From Methylococcaceae bacterium NSP1-2 (GTDB lineage: Bacteria > Pseudomonadota > Gammaproteobacteria > Methylococcales > Methylomonadaceae), in NCBI GenBank assembly GCA_002256685.1, contig NQJH01000100.1:1-10016 (forward strand): 10,016 nucleotides of DNA. Reading direction: 5' to 3'. Below, one piece after another: positions 1 to 7,417 of this stretch (the stretch's first letter is position 1; every line of letters starts with the position of its first letter). The notes under the pieces are model-generated. The model made no database searches. It was not told the origin of the DNA and saw nothing but the letters and a program-made list of their open reading frames with translations. A program made the position numbers and the translations under genes.

Positions 1-509
1 GCAATAATTTCGTTCACTTCTTCCCAATTGGCGCGAACCATGCCGCCCAAACCGCGTTTGGATTTGTATTCCGTACTTTTTACAGGATCTTCAACTATCG
101 ATGCCCAAGCCTCGACAGGAGACAAGGTTTGCCGCGCCTCTCGCCATAATCTGACCAGTCGCCCGCGAATCAGCGGATATTTGAGCCGGTTGGCACTATA
201 CAAATACCAGGAATAACTCGCACCGCGCGGACAACCACGCGGTTCGTGATTCGGTAAATCAGGCCGGGTGCGCGGGTAATCGGTTTGCTGGGTTTCCCAG
301 GTCACCAAACCGTTCTTAACGTAAATTTTCCAGCTGCACGACCCCGTACAATTCACGCCATGCGTGGAGCGCACAATTTTGTCATGCTGCCAGCGCGAAC
401 GGTAGCTGTTCTCCCAGCTTCTATCTTCATCGGTGACGATGCCGTGATTGCCTGAAAAGGTTTCGGTTTTTTTTCTGAAAAAGAGTAAGCGGTCTAGGAA
501 ATGACTCAT
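1..509 (-). CDS. narG: Respiratory nitrate reductase alpha subunit NarG, N-terminal part (cut by window edge)
   Basis: NarG is the molybdenum (bis-MGD) catalytic subunit of membrane-bound nitrate reductase, reducing nitrate to nitrite on the cytoplasmic side with electrons from quinol through NarH and NarI. The first 169 codons are present, starting at the ATG at 509 (MSHFLDRLLFF), and the gene continues past the left edge. The iron-sulfur FS0 ligands are visible in the run HGVNCTGSCSW and in PRGCPRG: H50, C54, C58 and C93, the same numbering as I recall for E. coli NarG. The motifs YPRTRPDLPNHEPRG and GASYSWYLYSANRLKYP are also diagnostic. An AGG-type ribosome site (TAGGTAAT) lies about 8 nt upstream of the ATG. 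It follows narK1 and the broken narK2 on the same strand, the usual narK-narGHJI order. The visible part has no frameshift. Confidence 0.97.
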   Translation of the reverse strand, partial: MSHFLDRLLFFRKKTETFSGNHGIVTDEDRSWENSYRSRWQHDKIVRSTHGVNCTGSCSWKIYVKNGLVTWETQQTDYPRTRPDLPNHEPRGCPRGASYSWYLYSANRLKYPLIRGRLVRLWREARQTLSPVEAWASIVEDPVKSTEYKSKRGLGGMVRANWEEVNEII

Positions 510-530
510 GGGATTACCTATGGGTGTGTT

Positions 531-582
531 TGTAGATTGGGCTAGCGTTAGCGTAACCCAACATTGAATGCGCTATCCTACA
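531..582. repeat. REP-like imperfect palindromic repeat between narK2 and narG
   Basis: A 52-nt imperfect palindrome has outer arms TGTAG (531-535) and CTACA (578-582) and an inner pair TTGGG (537-541ff) with CCCAA (557-561). It also holds a tandem TAGCGT TAGCGT. The core TTGGG...GCGTAACCCAA resembles the dispersed REP/RAYT-type repeats found in many Proteobacteria and cyanobacteria, which is recalled knowledge rather than a search result. It sits in the 83-nt gap before narG, where such a hairpin could slow transcript decay or tune expression between narK2 and narG. Only one copy is seen in this window, so calling it a dispersed repeat is inference. Confidence 0.6.
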
Positions 583-592
583 TTTTTAAACA

Positions 593-1881
593 TTAACAAG
601 GCATTGCTGCCGCTTTACGCACATAAAACCACCAAGTAAGGGCAACACAAGTGACGTAAAAACTGATAAATACATACAACGCGGCATTGGGGCTACCTGT
701 CAAACTAATCGCTGTTCCGTAGCTTTTAGGAATAAAGAACGCACCATAAGCGGCAATTGCTGAACTAAAACCTAACACGGCGGCGGCTTCTTTTGCCGCA
801 TTTTTGCGGGCTTGGGCAATCGCGGCTTCGCCTTGTCCTTTTGCGGCACAAAGCTGTTCAGTCATGAAGATAACAGGAATCATGCGAAAAGTAGAGCCAT
901 TGCCTATGCCTGTGGTGATAAATAACAATAAAAACATAACGAAAAAACCAGCAAACGAGCCTGCATCACCTGCACTGGTATTGGGCATAAAGTGCAACAC
1001 GCCTAACACCGCGCCTATCATGATGACAAAGTTCCACAAGGTCACGTTTGCACCGCCTAATTTATCGGCTAACCAACCGCCTACGGGTCTTATTAATGCA
1101 CCGACTAACGGACCGATAAACGCATATTGGGTGGGATTTTCTTCAGGAAACAGAATTTTAATCAACATCGGAAAACCGGCGGCATAACCGATGAATGAGC
1201 CGAATGTACCTGTATACAGCCAGCACATCAACCAATTATGTTTGCGTATAAAAATGATGGCTTGGTCTTTGAATGACGCTTTAGCGGAGGCAATGTCATT
1301 CATGCCAAACCAAGCGACAATGCTGGTGATGAGTATAAAGGGAACCCAAATAAAGCCGGCATTTTGTAGCCAGATGGATTTAGTGACGGTGGCTTTTACC
1401 CACGTTTGTGGTTCGCCGCCGAGTGAACCGAACACTGCCATTGAAATAACCAGCGGCACAACAAACTGCACGGTGCTGACACCTAAATTGCCTAACCCTG
1501 CATTCAAACCTAAGGCGGTGTTTGGGTATCTTGTACCGCAAAACCTATCCAGATAGCAGGGATGAGCAGTGAGGCGGTGCTAATCGTTGTCCAACGTCTG
1601 CCACCAAAAATCGGCACCATGAACGAGTAGAATATGCGTAAAGTTGCGCCAGATAAACCGGGTAAGGCGGTTAACCAAAATAATTCATCGGTGGTGTAGG
1701 TAAAGCCAATACTCGGTAAATTAATGACCACCACACTCCACACCATCCACACTGCAAATGCCAGTAATAGGGCAGGGATACTGATCCATAAATTGCGTGT
1801 GGCTATTTTTTTACCTGTTTTTTCCCAAAAACTGGGGTCCTCTGGATTCCATTCGGTTAGTACTTGAGGGTTATTAGTCAT
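593..1881 (-). pseudogene. narK: Nitrate/nitrite transporter NarK2-type, broken by an internal out-of-frame deletion
   Basis: This is a major facilitator transporter of the NarK2 (nitrate/nitrite antiporter) type in two frames. The first piece starts at the ATG at 1881 (MTNNPQVLTEWNPEDPSFW), which overlaps the narK1 stop as ATGACTAA and has GGAG just upstream. It reads through IGFAVQDTQTP and stops at 1510. The second piece resumes in another frame as ALGLNAGLGNLGVSTVQ and ends at 593. Compared with E. coli NarK as recalled, about 36 residues are missing between QDTxTP and ALGLN, roughly 109 nt (3n+1). That stretch is the helix holding the first nitrate-signature motif (GGNFASSMANISFF type). 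The substrate-binding arginines of helix 2 (SGATLRIFYSF) and helix 7/8 (GALIRPVGGW) remain, as does the rest of the C-terminal half. Without the missing helix and frame, no working transporter is expected. The alternative is an assembly error. Confidence 0.9.
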
Positions 1882-3154
1882 TGGTTTTTGCTCCAGTTGA
1901 TTCAATTATTGCACGGCGTTCCATTTGCACTACTGAAAGGTGCATCCACACCAGCGAGAACATCATGAGTACGAATAGCAACATGAAACAGCTACTCCAT
2001 ATTCCTGTTAAATCATTCAAAATACCAAACGCTAACGGCAATACAAAGCCGCCTAAGCCACCTATCATGCCGACTGTACCGCCGACCGCACCGACGTTAT
2101 CGGGATAATACACAGGAATATGTTTGTAAACGGCAGCTTTACCAAACGACATAAATAAGCCCAGTATTGCCAAGAGGACAATAAAACCAAGCGGCTCAAT
2201 AGCTAGACTAAACGTAATGTCGCCCTTAATGCCGTGGACGATGTAATCGGTAGGTGGGTAAGACAGGAAAAAGGTTGTTATTGCACCAACAATAAATGTC
2301 CAGTACATCAATAACCGCGCTCCGTAGCGATCAGATAACCAACCACCTAACGCACGAAACAAACTGGCAAAAATAGAATACGCCGCCGCTAACATCCCTG
2401 CTGATTTAATATCAAAACCGTAAGCACCCACCAGATAACGCGGCAACCACAACGCCAATGCCACAAATGCACCAAACACGCAAAAGTAATACAACGAAAA
2501 TCGCCAGACGCGCAGGTCTTTCAGTGGTGCTAATTGTTTTACAAAAGAATCGGCGGTAACACCCGCATTGCGGCGTGATTGCAACATCGGTTCATCTTCG
2601 GTAACAAACCAGAAAATAACTGCCATTAGCAATAACGCCGCTGCCCAAATTTGCGCTACGGCGTGCCAGCCAAACGCCACCATCACAAACGGCGCAATAA
2701 ATTTAGTGACTGCCGCGCCAACGTTACCTAGTCCAAAAATGCCTAAAGCAGTGCCTTGTTTTTCTTTAGGAAACCAGCGTGAAGTATAAGCAATACCAAC
2801 AGCAAACGAGCCTCCGGCCACACCAATACCCAATGCAGTGACCAAAAACATGAGGTAAGTTTCAACGGTGGTCAGTAAAAAAGTGGCAATTGCCGCCGTG
2901 ACCATCACCGCGACATAAACAATGCGTCCGCCGTATTGATCGCTCCAGATGCCCAGCACTAGCCGAATTAATGAGCCTGAGAGAATCGGCGTACCGACTA
3001 ATAAGCCGAACTCAGTTTCGTTTAAATTTAAGTCTTTACGAATTTGTAAGCCAATAATTGAAAAAATCGTCCACACGGCAAAACAAGTGGTAAATGCGAT
3101 GGTACTGGCAGTGAGGGCGCGTTTTTGTTGAGAAGAATTAATTGTGTTTATCAA
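1874..3154 (-). CDS. narK: Nitrate transporter NarK1-type (nitrate/H+ symporter family, MFS)
   Basis: A 426-residue major facilitator protein with about 12 hydrophobic segments, placed in the inner membrane. It belongs to the nitrate/nitrite porter family and resembles NarK1 proteins, which are thought to import nitrate with protons. Family marks include LGIWSDQYGGR after helix 2, nitrate-signature 1 as GVAGGSFAVGIAYTSRWFP (about residues 111-130), GTALGIFGLGNVGAA, and signature 2 as GLFMSFGKAAVYKHIP (about 336-351). Arginines in SGSLIRLVLG and FRALGGWLSDRYG occupy the usual substrate sites. The start is a TTG at 3154, since no ATG is available before residue 80 and CAGG lies 8 nt upstream. 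It overlaps narK2 by 8 nt, implying translational coupling. NarK1-NarK2 tandems ahead of narG are common in nitrate respirers. Unlike its partner it is intact, so it is likely the only working nitrate porter here. Confidence 0.93.
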   Translation of the reverse strand: MINTINSSQQKRALTASTIAFTTCFAVWTIFSIIGLQIRKDLNLNETEFGLLVGTPILSGSLIRLVLGIWSDQYGGRIVYVAVMVTAAIATFLLTTVETYLMFLVTALGIGVAGGSFAVGIAYTSRWFPKEKQGTALGIFGLGNVGAAVTKFIAPFVMVAFGWHAVAQIWAAALLLMAVIFWFVTEDEPMLQSRRNAGVTADSFVKQLAPLKDLRVWRFSLYYFCVFGAFVALALWLPRYLVGAYGFDIKSAGMLAAAYSIFASLFRALGGWLSDRYGARLLMYWTFIVGAITTFFLSYPPTDYIVHGIKGDITFSLAIEPLGFIVLLAILGLFMSFGKAAVYKHIPVYYPDNVGAVGGTVGMIGGLGGFVLPLAFGILNDLTGIWSSCFMLLFVLMMFSLVWMHLSVVQMERRAIIESTGAKTND

Positions 3155-3390
3155 AATAATTACCTGCTAAATACGCGTGTCACTTGTACACCGTATGGGG
3201 GATTTTGAAATGGTGCGAAGATGATTACCTATGGTCTCAAACAGACTGTCTTTAGTAAAGAATTACCTGACTTCATTAAAGTATGTAGGTTTTAAAGTGA
3301 TTATTTATTAATCGAAAAAAAGACAGTTAAAGCCTGATATTGCTACAATTCAGACCACCGCAACATAAATCAAGCGTAATCGTTTAAGCA
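3155..3390. promoter_or_regulatory. Divergent control region between narK1 and the ABC transporter gene
   Basis: This 236-nt AT-rich gap must hold the promoters of both divergent units. Visible structure: the palindrome ACAGACTGT (3241-3249); CTTTAGTAAAG (3250-3260); a 9-bp inverted pair ACTGTCTTT (3245-3253) and AAAGACAGT (3319-3327); and GATTA-5nt-TAATC (3299-3313). The word AATTACCTG occurs at 3158-3166 and 3261-3269. TACCTAT at 3226-3232 fits the NarL heptamer TACYYMT, but no clear 7-2-7 pair is present. No convincing FNR box (TTGAT-4nt-ATCAA) was found; the nearest is the half-site ATCAA at about 3369-3373. Nitrate/anaerobic control of narK is expected from related loci but is not proved by the sequence. 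Confidence 0.45.
3320..3349 (+). promoter_or_regulatory. Sigma70-type promoter for the YejF-like gene
   Basis: An extended -10 box TGCTACAAT (3341-3349) has five of six matches to TATAAT plus the upstream TG. An AAGACA at 3320-3325 lies 18 nt before it as a weak -35 box. Transcription would begin near 3356, leaving a leader of about 35 nt before the ATG at 3391. The -35 box overlaps the right copy of the 9-bp inverted pair described for this region, so a regulator bound there could block the promoter (inference). Confidence 0.5.
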
Positions 3391-4992
3391 ATGACTCCTT
3401 TACTGTCTATCGATCAACTCAGTGTTACCTTTAATTCTTCGCAGATGGTCGTTGATGCGATTAGTTTTACCATTCATGAGGGTGAAACCTTTGCCTTAGT
3501 GGGCGAATCAGGATCCGGTAAATCCATGACCGCCTTATCAGTGCTGAGATTATTACCCAATAATGCCAAACTCACCGCCCAAGCCATTAACTTACAAGGT
3601 GACGAATTAACAACACACTCAGAATTAGAGTTGTGCAAAATTCGCGGTCGCCGTATTGGTTTGATTTTCCAAGACCCGTTGTCATCATTGAATCCTGTGA
3701 TGACTATCGGCAGTCAAATTGCTGAAGTCATCAATATTCATTTCAAGTTATCAAAAACAGAACTAAAACAACGGGTGTTGGAATTATTACAGCAAGTAGA
3801 AATTCCTAATCCAGAACAACGCTTAAAAGATTATCCGCATCAATTATCAGGCGGTCAGCGACAACGGGTGATGATTGCTATTGCTTTGGCAGGTAAACCC
3901 GATTTACTCATTGCCGATGAACCGACTACCGCGCTGGATGTGACTATTCAAGCGCAAATTTTAGCCTTGCTGAAAAACATTCAGCGACAAACAGGCATGG
4001 CGTTGTGGTTGATTAGTCATGATTTGGCGTTGGTGTCTACAATGGCGGATAGAGTTGCCGTGATGCAGCAAGGCAAGATAGTTGAAACAGGGGTGACAGC
4101 CGAATTGTTTGCTAATCCGCAACATCCTTATACGCAAAAATTATTGAACGTATTGCCGTCTATTCATCATGCGGGTAGGTTGGCTAATGCCCAGCCTACG
4201 CCACCGTTATTACAAGTCAGTGATTTTTACTGTCACTATCCGATACGCAAAGGGATTTTTAAGCGCGTAGTTGATTACGTTCGTGCGGTTGATGGCGTGA
4301 ACTTCACCATTGAACAAGGTAAGACTTTGGCATTAGTCGGTGAATCTGGCTGTGGTAAAACCACTTTAGGTAAGAGCTTGTTAAATCTATTACCCAGTCA
4401 GGGAAGAGTAGTTATTAACGGCGTGGAATTGAATACGCTGACGGGTGAAGCCTTACGACAACAACGGGCGAATATTCAAATCGTCTTTCAAGACCCATTT
4501 TCGTCGATGAATCCACGCTTGCTAGTCGGTGATATTATCGCCGAAGGCATACGCGCTTTACATCCTCAAGTGACCGCCGATGAACGCACCACGCGCGTTA
4601 AAAAACTATTACAGCAAGTCGATTTACCCGAAGCATCGATGTATCGCTATCCACATGAATTTTCAGGCGGACAACGGCAGCGTATTTGTATTGCCCGCGC
4701 CTTAGCCGTTGAGCCTAAACTAATAGTCTGTGATGAACCGACCAGCGCGTTAGATGTTTCCGTGCAAGCACAAATTATTCAATTATTAAAAACCTTGCAA
4801 CAAGAACAAGGCGTGAGTTACTTATTCATTACCCATGACTTAGCCGTAGTCGCTGAAATTGCGCATGAAGTCGCCGTCATGTATCAAGGCAAAATTATCG
4901 AACAGGGCAGAGCAGAGCAGATATTAAAACAGCCGCAACACGCCTACACCCAACAATTATTAAATGCTGTCCCTGTATTAAAAATAGCCTAA
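3391..4992 (+). CDS. yejF: Double-ATPase ABC transporter ATP-binding protein, YejF-like (oligopeptide/microcin C type)
   Basis: This 533-residue protein fuses two ABC ATPase domains, matching YejF, the ATPase of the YejABEF peptide importer (E. coli YejF is about 529 residues). It acts at the cytoplasmic face of the inner membrane. Domain 1: Walker A GESGSGKS (38-45), Q-loop FQDPLSS (93-99), signature LSGGQ (152-156), Walker B LLIADE (172-177), switch H210. Domain 2: Walker A GESGCGKT (317-324), Q-loop FQDPFSS, signature FSGGQ (424-428), Walker B LIVCDE (444-449) and FITHDL. The oligopeptide-binding C-terminal motif (HPYTQKLL, HAYTQQLL) follows each domain. All catalytic residues are present, so both sites should hydrolyse ATP. 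The permease genes yejBE and binding protein yejA are not in the window, so it is either separated from them or has another partner such as a DppDF-like system. Its ribosome site is weak. Confidence 0.92.
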   Translation: MTPLLSIDQLSVTFNSSQMVVDAISFTIHEGETFALVGESGSGKSMTALSVLRLLPNNAKLTAQAINLQGDELTTHSELELCKIRGRRIGLIFQDPLSSLNPVMTIGSQIAEVINIHFKLSKTELKQRVLELLQQVEIPNPEQRLKDYPHQLSGGQRQRVMIAIALAGKPDLLIADEPTTALDVTIQAQILALLKNIQRQTGMALWLISHDLALVSTMADRVAVMQQGKIVETGVTAELFANPQHPYTQKLLNVLPSIHHAGRLANAQPTPPLLQVSDFYCHYPIRKGIFKRVVDYVRAVDGVNFTIEQGKTLALVGESGCGKTTLGKSLLNLLPSQGRVVINGVELNTLTGEALRQQRANIQIVFQDPFSSMNPRLLVGDIIAEGIRALHPQVTADERTTRVKKLLQQVDLPEASMYRYPHEFSGGQRQRICIARALAVEPKLIVCDEPTSALDVSVQAQIIQLLKTLQQEQGVSYLFITHDLAVVAEIAHEVAVMYQGKIIEQGRAEQILKQPQHAYTQQLLNAVPVLKIA

Positions 4993-5126
4993 TGAACTGC
5001 GTTAAAATCAAACACAGCATTGAAGAAATCATCAAAAAATCGCGTTTGCCGTGTGCCGATGAAAATGCTAAGGCGGTGTTGCCGGTTGTTGGCGCAAATC
5101 TTGGGATTACAAAATTTGTCGTTTAG
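4992..5126 (+). CDS. Small 44-residue ORF coupled to the YejF-like gene, unknown function
   Basis: The ATG shares its first base with the TAA stop of the preceding ATPase gene (TAATG), an arrangement typical of translational coupling. The product begins MNCVKIKHSIEEIIKK, is basic at the start, and ends LGITKFVV before a TAG at 5124-5126. It has two cysteines spaced far apart, no clear membrane segment and no family I recognise. The stop codon lies inside the left arm of the hairpin that separates this unit from the convergent pap gene. It could be a real small protein, a remnant of a longer gene, or an ORF by chance; its coupling is the only support. Confidence 0.35.
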   Translation: MNCVKIKHSIEEIIKKSRLPCADENAKAVLPVVGANLGITKFVV

Positions 5127-5149
5127 TAATCATTACAGTGATTGCTAAA
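5122..5149. terminator. Convergent hairpin between the small ORF and pap
   Basis: TTTAGTAATCA (5122-5132) and TGATTGCTAAA (5139-5149) form an 11-bp stem with one G-T type mismatch and a 6-nt loop TTACAG. The hairpin is AT-rich and lacks an immediate long T-run. Downstream on the plus strand AAAAATTTTT follows about 10 nt later, and on the minus strand a short ATTTTG lies beyond. The two convergent TAG stops fall within the opposite arms. It is likely a weak bidirectional terminator, based on position and symmetry. Confidence 0.45.
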
Positions 5150-6635
5150 CATTAGCTAAAAATTTTTCCAAATGTTCACAAAAAATTTTTAAAATTTTAA
5201 TGCGAGCATATTTTTTATCGTTCGCCTCGACGAGTATCCACGGTGCGCTTTGAGTGCTGGTGCGGGTTACCATTTCGTTAACCGCTAGCTGATAATCATC
5301 CCAGCGGTCACGATTGCGATAATCATCTTCGGTAATTTTGTATTGTTTGTAGGTGATTTGTTCGCGTTCTTGAAAGCGGCGTAGTTGCTCATCTTTATCG
5401 ATATGCAGCCAGAATTTCAGTACTAGCGTGCCATGTTCGCTTAACGCTTCCTCAAAATTGACAATTTCTGAATACGCCCGTTGCCATTCATTCACTGTTG
5501 CAAAGCCTTCAACGCGCTCGACTAATACCCGTCCATACCAGCTACGATCATAGATGGTCATCACACCTGCTCTGGGAATGTGTCGCCAAAAACGCCACAA
5601 ATAATGCTGCCGACTTTCTTCGTCAGTGGGGGCGGCGATAGGAATAACTTGATAGTTTCGCGCATCAATTGCATGAGTCAGTCGTCTAATCGCACCGCCT
5701 TTACCCGCTGCATCCCAGCCTTCAAACACTAAAATGACAGAGTGTTTTTGATTATGGGCTTCGCGCGATAATTGATTAAGTTTGCCTTGATAAAAAGCCA
5801 GTTCTTGATTGTAGGTTTTTTTATCGATGTTTAATGATAAGTCTAATGAATCTAATAAATTTTGTTGGCTGACATGCACCACATCGTTCGATTCAATAAC
5901 CGCCGTGACTAATTTATCCGCCACTCTTTTAGTAATATGTTGTTGAATACGATTAAGAATATGTTGACCGACGGTTAAGCTGCTATAACGACTATCAGAG
6001 CCATCAACAATGAGCCACGGTACATCACCCGTGCTGGTTTCGGTCAATACTTTTTCAGCAACGGTTAGAAAATCATCGTACATTTTCAAGTGCTTTTTCT
6101 CACGTTTGGTAACTTGCCAACTGGTTTCAGGATTTTTTTCCAAAGCTCTTAAACGTTTTTTCTGCTCGTCTTTTTTCAAATGTAGCCAACATTTAATAAT
6201 CAGCGTGCCGTCATCGAATAACTCCTGCTCTAACTGACGAATGTGCATTAATTCGACTTGCAAGGTGTTATCGTCAATTTGTTGATAAACCCGTTGTGAC
6301 AAAGGATCGCTATACCACGAGCCGACATTAATGCCGATTGAACCTTTAGGCGGTAAAGTTCGCCAAAAACGCCAGAATTTAGGACGTTCTTGCTCTTCAT
6401 CACTGGGATGCGAAAAAGCCACCGTTCGCATGTAACGCGGGTCCATCCACTCATTGAGTAAATTAATGACTTCGCCTTTACCACCACCATCAACCCCTGA
6501 AATAAGAATAATCACAGGGAAATCACATTCTTTCAGGGTTTGCTGAATGGTGAGCAATTGCGTTCTTAGGATAGGTACTTGTTCGTTGTAGGTGTTTTTA
6601 TCAAGGCTATGACCGAGTTCCGCCATTTCAAACAT
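5145..6635 (-). CDS. pap: Polyphosphate:AMP phosphotransferase, two-domain PPK2 family
   Basis: The enzyme transfers phosphate from polyphosphate to AMP, giving ADP, in the cytosol. The 496 residues are two fused PPK2 domains, the usual length of this class (Pap of Acinetobacter, PA3455 type). The N-terminal domain has Walker A GVDGGGKGE (47-55), but its second motif is degenerate (NVGSWYSDPL, 103-112, lacking the YDRSWY aspartate/arginine). The C-terminal domain keeps Walker A FEGWDAAGKGG (304-314) and the full YDRSWYGR motif (362-369), so catalysis likely rests there, as in the family. WRFWRTLP and WRFWRHIP mark each domain, and APWILVEANDKKYAR closes the second. The ATG at 6635 has AGGAG 7 nt upstream. 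The stop codon TAG of the upstream methyltransferase is part of that ribosome site, so the two genes are tightly coupled. Confidence 0.95.
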   Translation of the reverse strand: MFEMAELGHSLDKNTYNEQVPILRTQLLTIQQTLKECDFPVIILISGVDGGGKGEVINLLNEWMDPRYMRTVAFSHPSDEEQERPKFWRFWRTLPPKGSIGINVGSWYSDPLSQRVYQQIDDNTLQVELMHIRQLEQELFDDGTLIIKCWLHLKKDEQKKRLRALEKNPETSWQVTKREKKHLKMYDDFLTVAEKVLTETSTGDVPWLIVDGSDSRYSSLTVGQHILNRIQQHITKRVADKLVTAVIESNDVVHVSQQNLLDSLDLSLNIDKKTYNQELAFYQGKLNQLSREAHNQKHSVILVFEGWDAAGKGGAIRRLTHAIDARNYQVIPIAAPTDEESRQHYLWRFWRHIPRAGVMTIYDRSWYGRVLVERVEGFATVNEWQRAYSEIVNFEEALSEHGTLVLKFWLHIDKDEQLRRFQEREQITYKQYKITEDDYRNRDRWDDYQLAVNEMVTRTSTQSAPWILVEANDKKYARIKILKIFCEHLEKFLANV

Positions 6636-6645
6636 GTTATTTCTC

Positions 6646-7383
6646 CTATGTGGGCTTAGTTGCTGTTACCAACGCATTTACTTCAAGTCGATGACTTAGA
6701 TTAATATTCAAAAAGCCCGCATTTTGCAATTGTGTTAAGGCGACTGCTTCACGCATGATGTGATTTTCAGATTCGTCACAGAATAAATGCACAATCCATT
6801 GTTCCAATAACTCAAGTTTGTTGGCTTTGGTTAAGACGCTAAAAAAATGCGCAATGTCCTGTTGAGTTAAGCGAGTATGCTGGCTAATATCGTCCAAAGC
6901 GTAGCGATCACCGTTGATGAATTGACCTTTCGGTTTTAAGACGCGAAAAATTTCATTAATCACTTGTTCACGATAATCGTGCAGGAAATTGTGTAAGGTG
7001 TAAGCGGAGGCAATAATATCGACGCTATTACTGGGCATATTTTTTAACGCACTAAGCGCGTCATTGGTACAAAAAATCAGCCGCTGGTTATCGACCCACG
7101 GTTTTAAATATTTTTTAGCTTCTGCTTGCATCAACGATTCGTTATCAACACTAATAACCTGTAAGGTGTCGTTTGCCGTTAATAAGGATAAAGTAGTAAT
7201 ACCCGTCCCACCACCTAGTTCAACAACGGACAAAGGTTCTTGCGTATCGGCATAGCGGCTGACAGCAAGACCCACTAAACGGTTCATTTCTACTGCCAAG
7301 GGGCAAATCAATTTCAGCATATCGTACTCTTGTACCATGATGCTAGAAAACATCGCATCATCCGGTGTTGTAGTATTTATCAT
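6646..7383 (-). CDS. Class I SAM-dependent methyltransferase, substrate unknown
   Basis: A 245-residue cytosolic methyltransferase with the Rossmann-type SAM-binding fold. Motif I is VVELGGGTGITTL (about 53-65), the acidic residue after strand 2 is D80 (VISVDNE), and a motif near DIIASAYTLHNF (about 121-132) precedes EIFRVLKPKGQFINGDR, the strand-5 region of this fold. I chose the ATG at 7383, with AGAGAAG 4 nt upstream, rather than a further upstream start at 7470, which would overlap the HD-GYP gene and add 29 residues with no domain value. It begins 34 nt after the HD-GYP stop and ends 10 nt before pap, so all three appear to form one transcript. The substrate cannot be told from sequence. 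Pairing with pap in the same operon is notable but its meaning is open. Confidence 0.85.
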   Translation of the reverse strand: MINTTTPDDAMFSSIMVQEYDMLKLICPLAVEMNRLVGLAVSRYADTQEPLSVVELGGGTGITTLSLLTANDTLQVISVDNESLMQAEAKKYLKPWVDNQRLIFCTNDALSALKNMPSNSVDIIASAYTLHNFLHDYREQVINEIFRVLKPKGQFINGDRYALDDISQHTRLTQQDIAHFFSVLTKANKLELLEQWIVHLFCDESENHIMREAVALTQLQNAGFLNINLSHRLEVNALVTATKPT

Positions 7384-7417
7384 TTTTCTTCTCTTAGTAG
7401 GGGAGGTAGTCGTTTGT

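Noticed and set aside
28..216. Plus-strand ORF of 62 codons
   Set aside because: It is antisense to narG and shows no family features.
804..1187. Plus-strand ORF of 127 codons
   Set aside because: It is antisense to narK2, whose reading is strongly supported by family motifs.
1510..1881. Programmed frameshift joining the two narK2 pieces
   Set aside because: About 36 conserved residues are absent, which frameshifting cannot supply.
3138..3154. FNR-like box near the narK1 start (TTAAT...ATCAA)
   Set aside because: The spacing is 7 nt rather than 4, the left half is poor, and it lies over the start codon.
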